The position numbers were made by a program, and so were the translations under genes. The notes beneath the pieces are model-generated. The model was not told the DNA's origin and searched no databases. It saw only the letters and a program-made list of their open reading frames with translations. From Promicromonospora sukumoe (GTDB taxonomy: Bacteria; Actinomycetota; Actinomycetes; Actinomycetales; Cellulomonadaceae), in assembly GCF_014137995.1 (NCBI RefSeq), contig NZ_JACGWV010000001.1, positions 1,550,001 through 1,614,000 of the forward strand: a stretch of 64,000 nucleotides of DNA. Direction: 5' to 3'. Positions 24,551 to 32,763 of this stretch are shown here, in pieces (position 1 is the stretch's first letter; each line of letters begins with the position of its first letter).

Positions 24551-25021
24551 TCAGGCCCCGGCAGCCTGGTCTGTCCCTGCCGCGGCCGCCGTGTCGTGCT
24601 CGCCGGCCCCGCTCGTACCCGCTGCCCGACGGCGCTCGCGGCGTCCGCGGGCCAGCTCCGTCGCCAGGGCGTCGAGCGGCTGGGCGAAGGTGTCCTCGAA
24701 GCGGGCCAGCCAGGCCCGCGCGGCGGCGGTCCCGGCGTCGTCGACGGCGTAGAGGCGGCGCGTGCCCTCGGCGCGCACCCGCACCAGGCCGGCCTCGCGC
24801 AGCACCTTGAGGTGCTGCGAGACCGCCGGCTGGGTGATGCGGACGCGCGCCTGGAGCGCGGCGACCAGGGCGCCCGCGGGCTGCTCGCCCGGCACCAGCA
24901 GCTCCAGCAGCCGACGCCGGACGGGGTCGCCGAGCGCCTCGAACACGTGGGCCGGCGCGGTGTCGAGGGCGCCGGCCCCGTCCCCGGCCTCGCCGCCGGG
25001 CCGCCGGGCGACGGCCGGCAC
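24551..25021 (-). CDS. ArsR-family regulator
   Basis: A 156-residue protein with an ArsR winged helix: HVFEALGDPVRRRLLELL (about 25-42), recognition helix ITQPAVSQHLKVLREAGLV (about 61-79), then the wing RAEGTRRLYAVDD. No Cys metal site is seen, so it is the non-metal type that usually partners SRPBCC proteins. Its GTG directly follows the SRPBCC stop (TGAGTG), so it is the second gene of a two-gene operon. It probably represses its own operon through the AT-rich dyad at 25686-25701. Confidence 0.9.
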   Translation of the reverse strand: MPAVARRPGGEAGDGAGALDTAPAHVFEALGDPVRRRLLELLVPGEQPAGALVAALQARVRITQPAVSQHLKVLREAGLVRVRAEGTRRLYAVDDAGTAAARAWLARFEDTFAQPLDALATELARGRRERRRAAGTSGAGEHDTAAAAGTDQAAGA

Positions 25022-25672
25022 TCAGGCCTCCGGCTGCGTCGTGTAGAAGGCCACGGTGCGCTCGGCGGCGGCGCGCGCCTGGTCGGCGTCCTCCCCGGAG
25101 GCGATGGCGGCGTCGGCCCAGTCCGCGCTCGCCAGCTTGACGAACTCGACGCCGACGGGGGAGAGGGTCCAGTCCTGGAACTCGGTCGCGTCGTTGGTGG
25201 AACGCGTGGCGAGGTGCAGGCCGAGCCCGACCAGGCCGAGGTCCCAGCCCACGCCGACGGCGCCGGGGCCGTACTGGGTCCAGAAGTCGGGGTCGACGAC
25301 GGCCTCGTGCACCAGCTCCAGCGTCGTGCCGCCGTCGGCCGGGCTCAGGGAGACCCGCACCCAGGAGACCTGGCCGCCGAACTCCCAGGTCACGGCGAAG
25401 CTCTCCGGACCGTCGCAGCGCTCGACGACGCCGCCCGCCTGGCCCTCGAACTGGTAGCGGCCGCCCACGGTGAGGTCGCCGCTGACCGGCAGGAACCAGC
25501 GGGGGAGCCGCTCGGCGGTGGTGAGGGCGTCCCACAGGTCGTCCTGGTCGGCGGCATAGGTGCGGCGGGCGACGGCGATCTTGGTCGGGGCGCCGTCCCG
25601 GCTGCCGTCGCGGACCTCGCGTGTCATGAGGCCGGCCGTGGCGACCGGGTCGATCGTGTTCGTGCTGGTCAT
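25022..25672 (-). CDS. SRPBCC/AHSA1-domain protein
   Basis: A 216-residue START-like (SRPBCC) protein of the AHSA1 type. RTYAADQDDLWDALTTAERLPRWFLPVSG (about 36-64) is the typical opening, followed by GGRYQFEGQAGGVVERCD and WVRVSLSPADGGTTLELVHE. Such proteins bind hydrophobic ligands in a deep cavity and often pair with an ArsR regulator; the ligand is unknown. AAGGAGAGATC precedes the ATG. Unusually it lies upstream of the ArsR gene rather than after it. Confidence 0.87.
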   Translation of the reverse strand: MTSTNTIDPVATAGLMTREVRDGSRDGAPTKIAVARRTYAADQDDLWDALTTAERLPRWFLPVSGDLTVGGRYQFEGQAGGVVERCDGPESFAVTWEFGGQVSWVRVSLSPADGGTTLELVHEAVVDPDFWTQYGPGAVGVGWDLGLVGLGLHLATRSTNDATEFQDWTLSPVGVEFVKLASADWADAAIASGEDADQARAAAERTVAFYTTQPEA

Positions 25673-25683
25673 GATCTCTCCTT

Positions 25684-25705
25684 ATATAAGCGGGTACTTA
25701 TTTAT
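25684..25705 (-). promoter_or_regulatory. AT-rich dyad, likely ArsR operator and promoter
   Basis: ATAAG-CGGGTA-CTTAT at 25686-25701 is an inverted repeat in an AT-rich island of about 25 bases, in DNA that is otherwise over 70% GC. It lies 12 bases before the SRPBCC start codon, where a repressor would block the promoter. ArsR-family operators have this form. Confidence 0.7.
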
Positions 25706-25829
25706 CTCACACGACGCCGCCGGTCGCAAGCGAGGTCGGTCCGTTGCCGCGACGCCGTGCGCCCCGGGATAAAAAGTGTGCCAAGCGCATCGCGCCGCGA
25801 GTGTCGGTGGCGCGGGGTAGGTTCCGAGC

Positions 25830-26549
25830 ATGGCCCCGAGCACGGCCCCCGAAGCGGCCTCCAGCAACCCCGGTCGCATCGCGGTGGTGCCCGCCACCGC
25901 CGACCGGTTCGACGACGTCGCGCGCGTCCTCAACCCGAACGGGCGCGAGCAGGCGTGCTGGTGCATGCACTGGCGTGCGCCCGCCAAGGAGGACGTCACC
26001 ACGCGGGGCGAGCGGCTGCGCGACCTGACGGGGCAGGAGCCGGCTCCGGGGATGCTCGCGTATCTCGGTCCGGGTTCGGGCACTGGCTCGGGCACTGGCT
26101 CGGGCCTGGGCGCCGGCTCGGGCGGGGCGGGATCTGAGCCGGGATCGAGCCCGGGGGAGAACCCCGAGGTCGCCGGCTGGCTCGGCTTCTCGCGCCGTTC
26201 GGCGGCGCAGTCGCTGCAACGGTCCCGCGTGCTGCCGACGGGGGAGCCCGAGACCTGGCCCACCACCTGGGTGTTCATGTGTGTCACCGTGCGCGCGGGC
26301 TTCCGCCGGCAGGGGGTCGCCCGCGCCCTGCTCGACGCCGGCGTCGCCTACGCCGCGGAGCACGGGGCGACGGCGCTCGACGCCTTTCCCGTGGAGCCCG
26401 AGGCCGGCCGCCGGGTACCGGTGAGCGCGGCGTTCGTCGGCACGGTCGCGATGTTCGAGCGGGCGGGCTTCGACCGGCTGGCGCCCACGGACGCCACGAG
26501 CGGCCGGCTGACCCGCTGGCACATGCGGCGAGAGCTCACCGCGGCGTGA
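25830..26549 (+). CDS. GNAT acetyltransferase with Gly/Ser-rich insertion
   Basis: A 239-residue GNAT-fold protein. The acetyl-CoA loop is in VFMCVTVRAGFRRQGVARALLDAGVAYA (about 149-176), with the R/Q-x-x-G-x-A pattern as RQGVA. MFERAGFDRL near the C terminus is the usual last strand and helix. Residues about 81-112 (GSGTGSGTGSGLGAGSGG and following) are encoded by a GGCTCGGGCACT-like minisatellite and interrupt the N-terminal half between CWCMHWRAP and WLGFSRR. The substrate is unknown. Confidence 0.83.
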   Translation: MAPSTAPEAASSNPGRIAVVPATADRFDDVARVLNPNGREQACWCMHWRAPAKEDVTTRGERLRDLTGQEPAPGMLAYLGPGSGTGSGTGSGLGAGSGGAGSEPGSSPGENPEVAGWLGFSRRSAAQSLQRSRVLPTGEPETWPTTWVFMCVTVRAGFRRQGVARALLDAGVAYAAEHGATALDAFPVEPEAGRRVPVSAAFVGTVAMFERAGFDRLAPTDATSGRLTRWHMRRELTAA

Positions 26550-26643
26550 GGGCTCCTGCCGTGAGCGCGCGGCGCGCGGGCCGCCGTCGTCCGGCAGACG
26601 CCGTCGTCCCGGACGCGCTGCCGGCGAGCCGCCGGCCCAGGAC

Positions 26644-27039
26644 CTACTCCTCGACCGGCACGACCACGCACAGCTCGAACGTCTCCCGGCCCCGGCGCAG
26701 CAGGTAGCGCGTCCGGTCCGCCGTCGACTCCGAGGCGTTCTCGTCCTTGAAGCTCCAGCGCACGTCGACCCAGAGCAGCGCGTCGCCCACCTGCTCGACC
26801 GCCTTGATCTCCGGCACGGCGGCGACCAGCCCCTGGTCCCGGTAGTCCGCCAGCATGCCGCCGAGGCTCGTGCGCGCCGCCTCGGCGTCGGGCAGCACCT
26901 CGGACCGGTCGGCCGACACGATCACCGACGGGTACGCGAGGCTGTCGGCCAGGGTGTCCAGGTCGCCCGAGCCGATCGCGACGCCGTGGCCGACGAGGAA
27001 CGCGAGCAGGTCGTCGTGGTCGTACGGGGTGCTGGTCAT
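26644..27039 (-). CDS. SnoaL/NTF2-like protein
   Basis: A 131-residue protein of the cystatin-like alpha+beta barrel class. The opening FLVGHGVAIGSGDLDTLADSLAYPSVIV, the middle helix ARTSLGGMLADYRDQGL and the strands ALLWVDVRWSFKDEN fit NTF2/SnoaL-like proteins. Such proteins may be small enzymes or ligand binders; no catalytic residues can be assigned. The ATG at 27039 is chosen over the GTG two codons upstream. It converges on the GNAT gene. Confidence 0.65.
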   Translation of the reverse strand: MTSTPYDHDDLLAFLVGHGVAIGSGDLDTLADSLAYPSVIVSADRSEVLPDAEAARTSLGGMLADYRDQGLVAAVPEIKAVEQVGDALLWVDVRWSFKDENASESTADRTRYLLRRGRETFELCVVVPVEE

Positions 27040-27074
27040 GCCCACACGCTAGACGCGCGCCGCCCGCCCCACCA

Positions 27075-27143
27075 CCTCGTTGAGTGCGGGCTATTTGTTG
27101 CATCTCACGGCCAGATCCAACAAATAGCCCGCACTCAACGAGG
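27075..27143. terminator. Family-A palindrome, intergenic copy
   Basis: Perfect 26-base arms at 27075-27100 and 27118-27143; arm core CGTTGAGTGCGGGCTATTTG. The CTGG of other copies is CGGG on both arms, a paired change. It abuts the stop of the PLP lyase gene (two bases away). Confidence 0.86.
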
Positions 27144-27145
27144 CG

Positions 27146-28273
27146 TCAGCGGGAGGCGTGCACGATCGCCTGGGACAGGTCCGCCCAGAGGTCGTCGACG
27201 TCCTCCAGGCCGACCGACAGGCGGACCAGGTCCGCGGAGATGCCCGCCTCCTTGCGGGACACCTCGTCCATGATCCGGTGCGTCAGCGACGCCGGGTGCT
27301 GGATCAGGCTGTCCACGCTGCCCAGGCTCACGGCCGGGGTGATCAGCCGGACGGCGGAGACCAGGGCCACCGGGTCGGCCGACGTCTCGAACGACACCAT
27401 GGCCCCGCCGATGCTCGGGTAGTGCACCCGGGTCACGCGCGGGTGGTCGGCAAGACGGCGCGCCAGCTCCGACGCCGTGGCGGACGCCCCGCGCACCCGC
27501 ACCGGCAGCGTCGCCAGGCCGCGGAGCAGCTCGTACCCCGCCATGGGGTGCAGCATGGCGCCGGTCACGAACCGGATCTGGCGCAGCGACCGGGCCATGT
27601 CCTCGCCGCAGGCCACCACACCGCCCATCACGTCGCCGTGCCCGCCCAGATACTTCGTGGCGCTGTGCAGCACCATCGTGGCGCCCTGCTCCAGCGGCCG
27701 CTGCAGCACCGGCGTGGCGAACGTGCTGTCCACGAGCACGGGCACCGGCGCGCAGGCATCGGTCAGGGCACGCAGGTCCACCTCGTCGAGCGTGGGGTTG
27801 GCCGGGCTCTCCACGACGACGAGCCCGGTCCGGGCCGTGATCGCCGACGCCGCGTCCTCGGGCGTCGCCCACGTCACCGAGGTGCCGAGCAGCCCGGAGT
27901 CGAGCAGGTGGTCGGTGGTCCCGTACAGCGGCCGGACGCCGACGACGTGCGGCCGCCCCGCCGCGACCTGGGCCAGCAGGCACGCCGACAGCGCGGCCAT
28001 CCCGCTCGCGAACGCGACGGCTGCCTCCGCGCCCTCCAGCTCGGCCAGCGCGTTCTCGAAGCGCCGCACCGTCGGGTTGGCGACGCGGCCGTAGACGGGC
28101 GGGCCGCCGTCGTCGTGCCCCTCGGCGAACTCGTCCAGACGCGTGGCCTCGCCGACGACGTCGTACGACGGGTAGGTGGTGGACAGGTCGATCGGCGGGG
28201 CATGGAGCCCGAGCGCGGCGAGGTCGTCCTTGCCGGCGTGGACGGCGCGCGTGGTCCAGGAATGCATGCTCAT
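27146..28273 (-). CDS. PLP-dependent Cys/Met-metabolism enzyme (gamma-lyase type)
   Basis: A 375-residue member of the Cys/Met metabolism PLP family (cystathionine gamma-lyase, methionine gamma-lyase and relatives). The start TTRAVHAG, the PVYGRVANPTVRRFENALAELE segment (about 59-80), the phosphate site FASGMAALSA, the Asp in VLVDSTFATPVLQRPL and the Schiff-base Lys in HSATKYLGGHGD are all in place. SLGSVDSLIQHPASLTHR near the C terminus is also conserved. Which sulphur amino acid it acts on is not decided by these motifs. The divergent Lrp-type regulator at 28333 probably controls it. Confidence 0.9.
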   Translation of the reverse strand: MSMHSWTTRAVHAGKDDLAALGLHAPPIDLSTTYPSYDVVGEATRLDEFAEGHDDGGPPVYGRVANPTVRRFENALAELEGAEAAVAFASGMAALSACLLAQVAAGRPHVVGVRPLYGTTDHLLDSGLLGTSVTWATPEDAASAITARTGLVVVESPANPTLDEVDLRALTDACAPVPVLVDSTFATPVLQRPLEQGATMVLHSATKYLGGHGDVMGGVVACGEDMARSLRQIRFVTGAMLHPMAGYELLRGLATLPVRVRGASATASELARRLADHPRVTRVHYPSIGGAMVSFETSADPVALVSAVRLITPAVSLGSVDSLIQHPASLTHRIMDEVSRKEAGISADLVRLSVGLEDVDDLWADLSQAIVHASR

Positions 28274-28332
28274 GGGTGACTATCGGCATTCGTCCTGTCC
28301 GACGGCGTCCCGGCGTGCTAGATATTCGGCCC

Positions 28333-28803
28333 ATGACCCAGAACGTGCTCCTGGATTCGGTGGACCGCGCCCTGCTGATCGAGCTGCAGAACGACGGGCG
28401 TCTCTCCAACAAGACGCTCGCGCAGCGGGTCGGCGTCGCGCCGTCGACCTGCCTGGCGCGTGTCCAGCGCCTGCAGAACGCCGGCGTGATCCGCGGGTAC
28501 CACGCTGCGATCGACCCGGCCGCCGTCGGACGGGGGCTGCAGGCCATGCTGATGGTGCGCCTGACCACCCATTCCCGGCCCCTGCTGGGGCCGTTCGTCG
28601 AGTGGGTGCGCCGGCTGCCGCAGACCCGGGCCGTGCACCACGTCTCGGGCCCCGACGACTTCCTGATCACCGTGGCCTGCGCCGACACCGACGAGCTGCA
28701 GCGCCTGGTGCTGGACTTCACGGCTCGCGGCGAGGTGGGCCGGGTACAGACCGACCTGGTGTTCTCGTCCTGGACCTGCGGCCCGGTCACCCCGGCGGAG
28801 TGA
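28333..28803 (+). CDS. Lrp/AsnC-family regulator
   Basis: A 156-residue Lrp-like protein. N-terminal helix-turn-helix: LDSVDRALLIELQNDGRLSN, then LAQRVGVAPSTCLARVQRLQNAGVI. The C-terminal RAM domain (MLMVRLTTHS, VHHVSGPDDFLITVACAD) would bind an amino acid. It diverges from the PLP gamma-lyase with 59 bases between them, the usual layout for a local regulator of amino-acid catabolism. ATG 28333 is chosen because it begins the helix-turn-helix at the normal distance. Confidence 0.92.
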   Translation: MTQNVLLDSVDRALLIELQNDGRLSNKTLAQRVGVAPSTCLARVQRLQNAGVIRGYHAAIDPAAVGRGLQAMLMVRLTTHSRPLLGPFVEWVRRLPQTRAVHHVSGPDDFLITVACADTDELQRLVLDFTARGEVGRVQTDLVFSSWTCGPVTPAE

Positions 28804-28808
28804 CCCTG

Positions 28809-28860
28809 CGACGTGTCAGACGTACAGGCCCCTCGGGGGACCTGTACGTCTGACACGTCG
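28809..28860. terminator. Family-B palindrome between convergent genes
   Basis: Arms CGACGTGTCAGACGTACAGG (28809-28828) and its exact complement (28841-28860), with a C/G-rich centre that extends the stem. It lies 5 bases after the Lrp stop and 8 bases from the RIO kinase stop. Confidence 0.86.
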
Positions 28861-28868
28861 GGTGTCGG

Positions 28869-29960
28869 TCAGAAGGCCTGCGCCAGGAGGTCGGCGAACA
28901 GGGCGTCCGCGTCGACGTCGAGCCCCCGGGCGGTGAACCAGTCGCACACGGTGCGGCAGTCGCGCAGCAGCACGTCGCTGGAGAACGGGTTGGCCGCCAG
29001 GTCCACGACCTGCGGCAGGTCGATGATGACCAGCCGCTCGCCGTCGGCCAGGATGTTGTACGGCGACAGGTCGCCGTGCGCGAACCCGAGCCGGGCCAGC
29101 ACGGACATCCCGTGCGTGAGCTGCTCCCAGTACGACTCCAGCAGGTCGTCCGACGGGCGCACCCGGGTCAGGCGCGGCGCGGCGACGGCCTGGGTGCGGC
29201 CCAGGTCGTCGGTCTCCTCGGTGCCGATGAACTCCATCAGCACCTCGGTCCCGTCGATCTGCACGGGGTACGGCACGGGCGCGCCCGCCGACCACGCCTC
29301 CCGCAGGGCGACGAACTCGGCGTCGGCCCACTGGGTGGCCGACACCGCGCGACCCCAGGCGGACTTGCGGTCCTCCATGGCGCGCTGGTCGCGGGTGCGC
29401 CGCACAGTGCGGCCCTCGGTGTACTCCGAGCCGCGGTGGAACTGGCCGTGCTCCAGGCTGCGGTACCGCTTGGCGACCAGCAGGCAGCGCGTGGCCGCCT
29501 GGTCGAGCGTCAGGTCCGGCCCGCCGTCCGACGACGCGTCCGCGCCCGCCGGGACCGCGCGCTCCACGAGGAACGCGTCGGCCTCCTTGCCGGTCTTGAG
29601 GATGCCGAGCTCGGTGTCGATCGCGGCGTCCCTGGTGACGACCCACTCCGGCAGGGGGGCGGGTCCGCGCTGCCCCTTGGCGACGGATCGCCAGGTGGAC
29701 CAGCGCTGCCCGGGGCCGGGCTGGGTGGGGTCGTGGTCGAACGGGTCGTGGTCGACGTCGTACTCAGGCGTGCTGAGCTCGACGGCGGAAGGGGCCGTGT
29801 CGAGCGGACCCGGGTACGGGCCCTCGAGGTCCTCGCGGGTGACCTGGCCGCGCCGGGTGGACCGGCGCTCGGCGTCGGCCGACCGCTTGTCGTACTGCTT
29901 GCCGCCCTTGCTGGCTGCGTGGATGAGGGCGGACGTGGGTGAATCAGGAAAACGGGGCAA
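28869..29960 (-). CDS. RIO-type serine protein kinase
   Basis: A 363-residue RIO1-like kinase. The N-terminal 100 residues are charged and probably flexible; the RIO core follows with GILKTGKEADAFLV as the nucleotide loop, Lys in LLVAKRYR, HGDLSPYNIL with His295, Asp297 and Asn302 as catalytic loop, and IIDLPQ (Asp314) as the metal-binding DxPQ motif. In archaea and eukaryotes RIO kinases act in ribosome maturation; the bacterial role is not established. The start is TTG at 29960, with AAGGAG eight bases upstream. A 23-codon ORF and a small hairpin precede it. Confidence 0.9.
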   Translation of the reverse strand: MPRFPDSPTSALIHAASKGGKQYDKRSADAERRSTRRGQVTREDLEGPYPGPLDTAPSAVELSTPEYDVDHDPFDHDPTQPGPGQRWSTWRSVAKGQRGPAPLPEWVVTRDAAIDTELGILKTGKEADAFLVERAVPAGADASSDGGPDLTLDQAATRCLLVAKRYRSLEHGQFHRGSEYTEGRTVRRTRDQRAMEDRKSAWGRAVSATQWADAEFVALREAWSAGAPVPYPVQIDGTEVLMEFIGTEETDDLGRTQAVAAPRLTRVRPSDDLLESYWEQLTHGMSVLARLGFAHGDLSPYNILADGERLVIIDLPQVVDLAANPFSSDVLLRDCRTVCDWFTARGLDVDADALFADLLAQAF

Positions 29961-29993
29961 GTCGGTGCTCCTTGATGCTGGAGCATCGCCGGA

Positions 29994-30065
29994 TCAGCCC
30001 CGGGTGCTCCTGGTGACAGTGGCGTCTGCTGCCGCGAAGGCAGCCGCGCGAACGACGTCGTCCAT
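29994..30065 (-). CDS. Short upstream ORF (possible 23-aa leader peptide) of the RIO kinase gene
   Basis: ATG at 30065 is preceded by GGGAGGAGGCAGTG, one of the best ribosome sites in the window, and opens 23 codons: MDDVVRAAAFAAADATVTRS then TRG, with stop at 29994-29996. The stop is 33 bases before the TTG of the RIO kinase. GATGCT-CC-AGCATC between them can form a small hairpin just before the kinase ribosome site. Whether it is a functional peptide or a translational leader is inference. Confidence 0.5.
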   Translation of the reverse strand: MDDVVRAAAFAAADATVTRSTRG

Positions 30066-30224
30066 CACTGCCTCCTCCCTGTCCGCACCGTGCTCGAACG
30101 CACGTGCCGGAGCTGTTTCTCCTGCTTTGAGCTGGCCGGTCAGCGAGCGCCTCAGGGGTAGACCCGGTGACCGTGCGCCGAGCATGTCACGCCCTCTGAG
30201 CGCGGCGCACCTGTTTTTCCAGAT

Positions 30225-30268
30225 GTGTCAGACGTACAGGTCACCGGGGTGACCTGTACGTCTGACAC
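30225..30268. terminator. Family-B palindrome at the 3' end of the kinase gene
   Basis: Perfect 21-base arms at 30225-30245 and 30248-30268, reading GTGTCAGACGTACAGG outward to inward. It lies 17 bases past the stop of the membrane kinase. The rest of 29961-30285 holds the short upstream ORF and nothing else I recognise. Confidence 0.85.
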
Positions 30269-30285
30269 GTCCGGGGGAGAGGTCG

Positions 30286-32655
30286 TCAGTTCCAGGGGAG
30301 GACGTCCTCGAAGGACTGCCACAGCGAGTCGCGCACGTCCTCGGTCGTGTCCTGGACGCCCTGCTCCAGGTCGTCCTGGATCTGCTCCCGCTGCTCCTGG
30401 AACGAGTCGCGGGCGTCCTCCGTGACCTGCTGCGCGTAGCCCACCACGCCCTGGACGGCGATCACGATCACCCAGACGACGACGGCCAGCCAGAACGGCC
30501 AGGTGCGGCCGCCGCGGCGCTGGCGCACCGCGCGCACGAGGTTGACGAGGGCGGCCGTGATGATGCCGAGCAGCGGGATCGAGAGCTCCGCCAGGCGCGG
30601 CGCCCACTCCGGGTCGAGGCTCAGCGCCGCGACCCCGATGTCGCCGAGCGCGGCGAACAGCGGCAGCTCGGCGGCGCTGGGCATCACGTCGAAGCCCGGG
30701 ATGAGGCGCACGAGCTGGTAGACCGCGATCGCCATCAGGATGCGCGGGATCCAGCCCAGGATGGCCGCCACGGCCCGCATGCCGCCGTCGGAGTCCCGGT
30801 TCCTGTCGCTCCGCGAGTCCCGGGACGGGTCCCGGTCGTCCCGCCGCGACGGGAGGGCGTCCCGCTCGTCCCGCCCCGGGAACCCCTGGGCGGGCGCGGT
30901 CGGCTGCACCGGCCCGGTCTGCTGCTGCGGGTTCGGCGGCACCGGCCCCGTGGGCCGCTGCGGCTGCGTCGTCGGCCCCGCCTGCTGCGCGGGAGCGGGC
31001 GCCTGCTGGGTCGGCGGTCCCGGCCGGAACGACGGCGCGACCTGCGTCGCCTGCTGCTGCGTCGCGTGCGCGGCAGGAGCAACGGCCGCCACCCGGGCAG
31101 CAGTGCCCGTGGTCTGCCGGCGCGGCGTGGACGTCGTCGGCGTGCCGGGCAGGGGCAGGCCGTGGCGCTGCCGGTAGGCGGCCCAGCCCTCGAACGTGTC
31201 GGAGTAGCCCTCCGGCGTGAAGGCCGGGGCCCACCGCATGGCGGCCCACAGGTAGTCCTTGATCTCGACGGGCGCGCGCCCGCCGGCCCGCTGCGCCCCG
31301 ACGGCGGCCAGGTACGTCGAGATGACGGCCTCGGCCGCGCCGTCGAACCCGTCGCCGTGCACCTGGTGCAGCCGGCCCATGAGCTGCTGGTCGTAGACCA
31401 GGTTGGTCATCGGCTCGCCGGGCTGGACGGGGTTGCTCGCGAGCATGCTGGTGGGCGCGACCGTGGCCGCCGCCCCGCTGCCCGTGAGCACCTCGGTGAC
31501 CAGGCCCCGTTCGATCGTGGTGGCACCGGCCGCGGCGAGCAGCGCGGGGTCGAGCCGCGCGCTGTCGCCGGCGAGCTGCGCCACGGTGCGCGACAGGTTG
31601 TGCAGCGGCGGGCGGTCCTCGGGTCGGTGCCGCGTCATGGCCAGGACCAGGGGCAGCAGCCGCTGGTCCACGGGCCCGACGTCGGCCGCCGTCAGGTCAC
31701 GCCCCGCGAAGTTGAGGTCGTTGGGCAGCTGGCCCGTGGCGATGAAGATGAGCAGCAGACCCAGGCTGTAGACGTCGGAGCGGGCGTGCGGCTTGCGCAC
31801 GAACAGCTCGGGCGCCATGTACGAGATGGTGCCCGCCGCGTGCGTCGACGTGCTGGTGCCGTGTCCCTTGGCGATGCCGAGGTCGATGAGCACGTTCCGG
31901 TCGGGCGCGGCGATGATGTTGGCCGGCTTCACGTCCCGGTGCAGGAAGTGCTCCTCCTGGAGCACCGCGAGCGCGTCGAGCACGTCGTCGGCCACGCGCA
32001 GCACCTCGTGCACCGGCAGGGGGCCTTCGGCGGCCAGGCGCTGCGACAGGGTGGGGCCCGGCACGAGCTCCATCGCGAACCACGGCGTGGGGGACTCCAG
32101 GCCGGCCGCCACGAGCTGCGGGAACCCGCGCCCGGCCAGCCGGTCCAGCAGCGCGGCCTCGCCGACGAACCGGTCCAGCGAGCCCGGCTCGGTGTTGGTC
32201 AGCACCTTGAGGGCGACCTCCCCGCCGGGACCCATGGCCCGGTACACGTGCGCGAACCCGCCGTGGCCCAGCGAGTCGCCGAGCTGGAACTGCCCCAGGA
32301 CCTCGCCCGTCGCGGGGATGCGCGGCGCGGTCGGGGCCCCGGAGCCGGTGTACCCGGCCCCCGAACCCGTGTAGCCACCACCAGCAGCACCCTGCCCGAC
32401 GGCGCCCCCGTGGCCGACGACGCTCGTCGGCGCCAACCCGCCGGTGGCCCCGCCCGTGGTCCCGGCCGGGCCGGTCGGCCCGCCGGGCAGCACCACGCGC
32501 GTGGGCGCGGTGTGCGGCGGCACCGGTCCGGTGGCCGCGGGCGGCGGCTGGACCGCCCGCGTGGCCGGCGTCGGTACGACGGCGGTACGGTCGCCACCCC
32601 CGGCCGGCTCTCCGGCAGGGCGTGGGGCCGTCATGCGGGTGGTCTCGTCGGACAA
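30286..32655 (-). CDS. Membrane-anchored Ser/Thr protein kinase, paralogue of the kinase at 15518
   Basis: A 789-residue kinase. Residues 1-115 are Pro/Thr/Gly-rich with YTGSGAGYTGSG repeats. Kinase motifs: LGHGGFAHVYRA (about 129), FLHRDVKPANII (about 233), DLGIAK (about 255) and MAPELFV. After the kinase comes the same unknown 80-residue segment as in the other kinase (VYDQQLMGRLHQVHGDGFDG to FEGWAAYRQRH, about 415-495), a Pro/Gln/Thr linker, then a membrane module (WIPRILMAIAVYQLVRLIPG onward, about 630-745) and an acidic, coiled C-terminal helix. The TTG start is chosen because GAGGAG stands 7 bases before it and the next gene uses the same context and the same SDE start. Confidence 0.9.
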   Translation of the reverse strand: MSDETTRMTAPRPAGEPAGGGDRTAVVPTPATRAVQPPPAATGPVPPHTAPTRVVLPGGPTGPAGTTGGATGGLAPTSVVGHGGAVGQGAAGGGYTGSGAGYTGSGAPTAPRIPATGEVLGQFQLGDSLGHGGFAHVYRAMGPGGEVALKVLTNTEPGSLDRFVGEAALLDRLAGRGFPQLVAAGLESPTPWFAMELVPGPTLSQRLAAEGPLPVHEVLRVADDVLDALAVLQEEHFLHRDVKPANIIAAPDRNVLIDLGIAKGHGTSTSTHAAGTISYMAPELFVRKPHARSDVYSLGLLLIFIATGQLPNDLNFAGRDLTAADVGPVDQRLLPLVLAMTRHRPEDRPPLHNLSRTVAQLAGDSARLDPALLAAAGATTIERGLVTEVLTGSGAAATVAPTSMLASNPVQPGEPMTNLVYDQQLMGRLHQVHGDGFDGAAEAVISTYLAAVGAQRAGGRAPVEIKDYLWAAMRWAPAFTPEGYSDTFEGWAAYRQRHGLPLPGTPTTSTPRRQTTGTAARVAAVAPAAHATQQQATQVAPSFRPGPPTQQAPAPAQQAGPTTQPQRPTGPVPPNPQQQTGPVQPTAPAQGFPGRDERDALPSRRDDRDPSRDSRSDRNRDSDGGMRAVAAILGWIPRILMAIAVYQLVRLIPGFDVMPSAAELPLFAALGDIGVAALSLDPEWAPRLAELSIPLLGIITAALVNLVRAVRQRRGGRTWPFWLAVVVWVIVIAVQGVVGYAQQVTEDARDSFQEQREQIQDDLEQGVQDTTEDVRDSLWQSFEDVLPWN

Positions 32656-32763
32656 GCAAGGACTCCTCAACAGTGCTCCGGCAGATGCCGGATGGACGTG
32701 AGAAACGCTATCAGCGTCGTGCCGTGCACCGGCGCCGGAGTGCCCGAGCCGTGACCTGCCGGA

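Noticed and set aside
21936..24752. A 938-codon open frame on the + strand opposite the pseudopilin-like gene, and similar long antisense frames (for example 251-2293 and 3068-5509)
   Set aside because: They are shadows of real genes in very GC-rich DNA: His/Arg/Gly-rich composition, no domain, no ribosome site, and they run through palindromes.
26550..26643. A terminator or small gene between the GNAT and SnoaL-like genes
   Set aside because: GC-rich sequence with only short imperfect repeats (GCCGGC-GAGCC-GCCGGC); nothing stronger than background.
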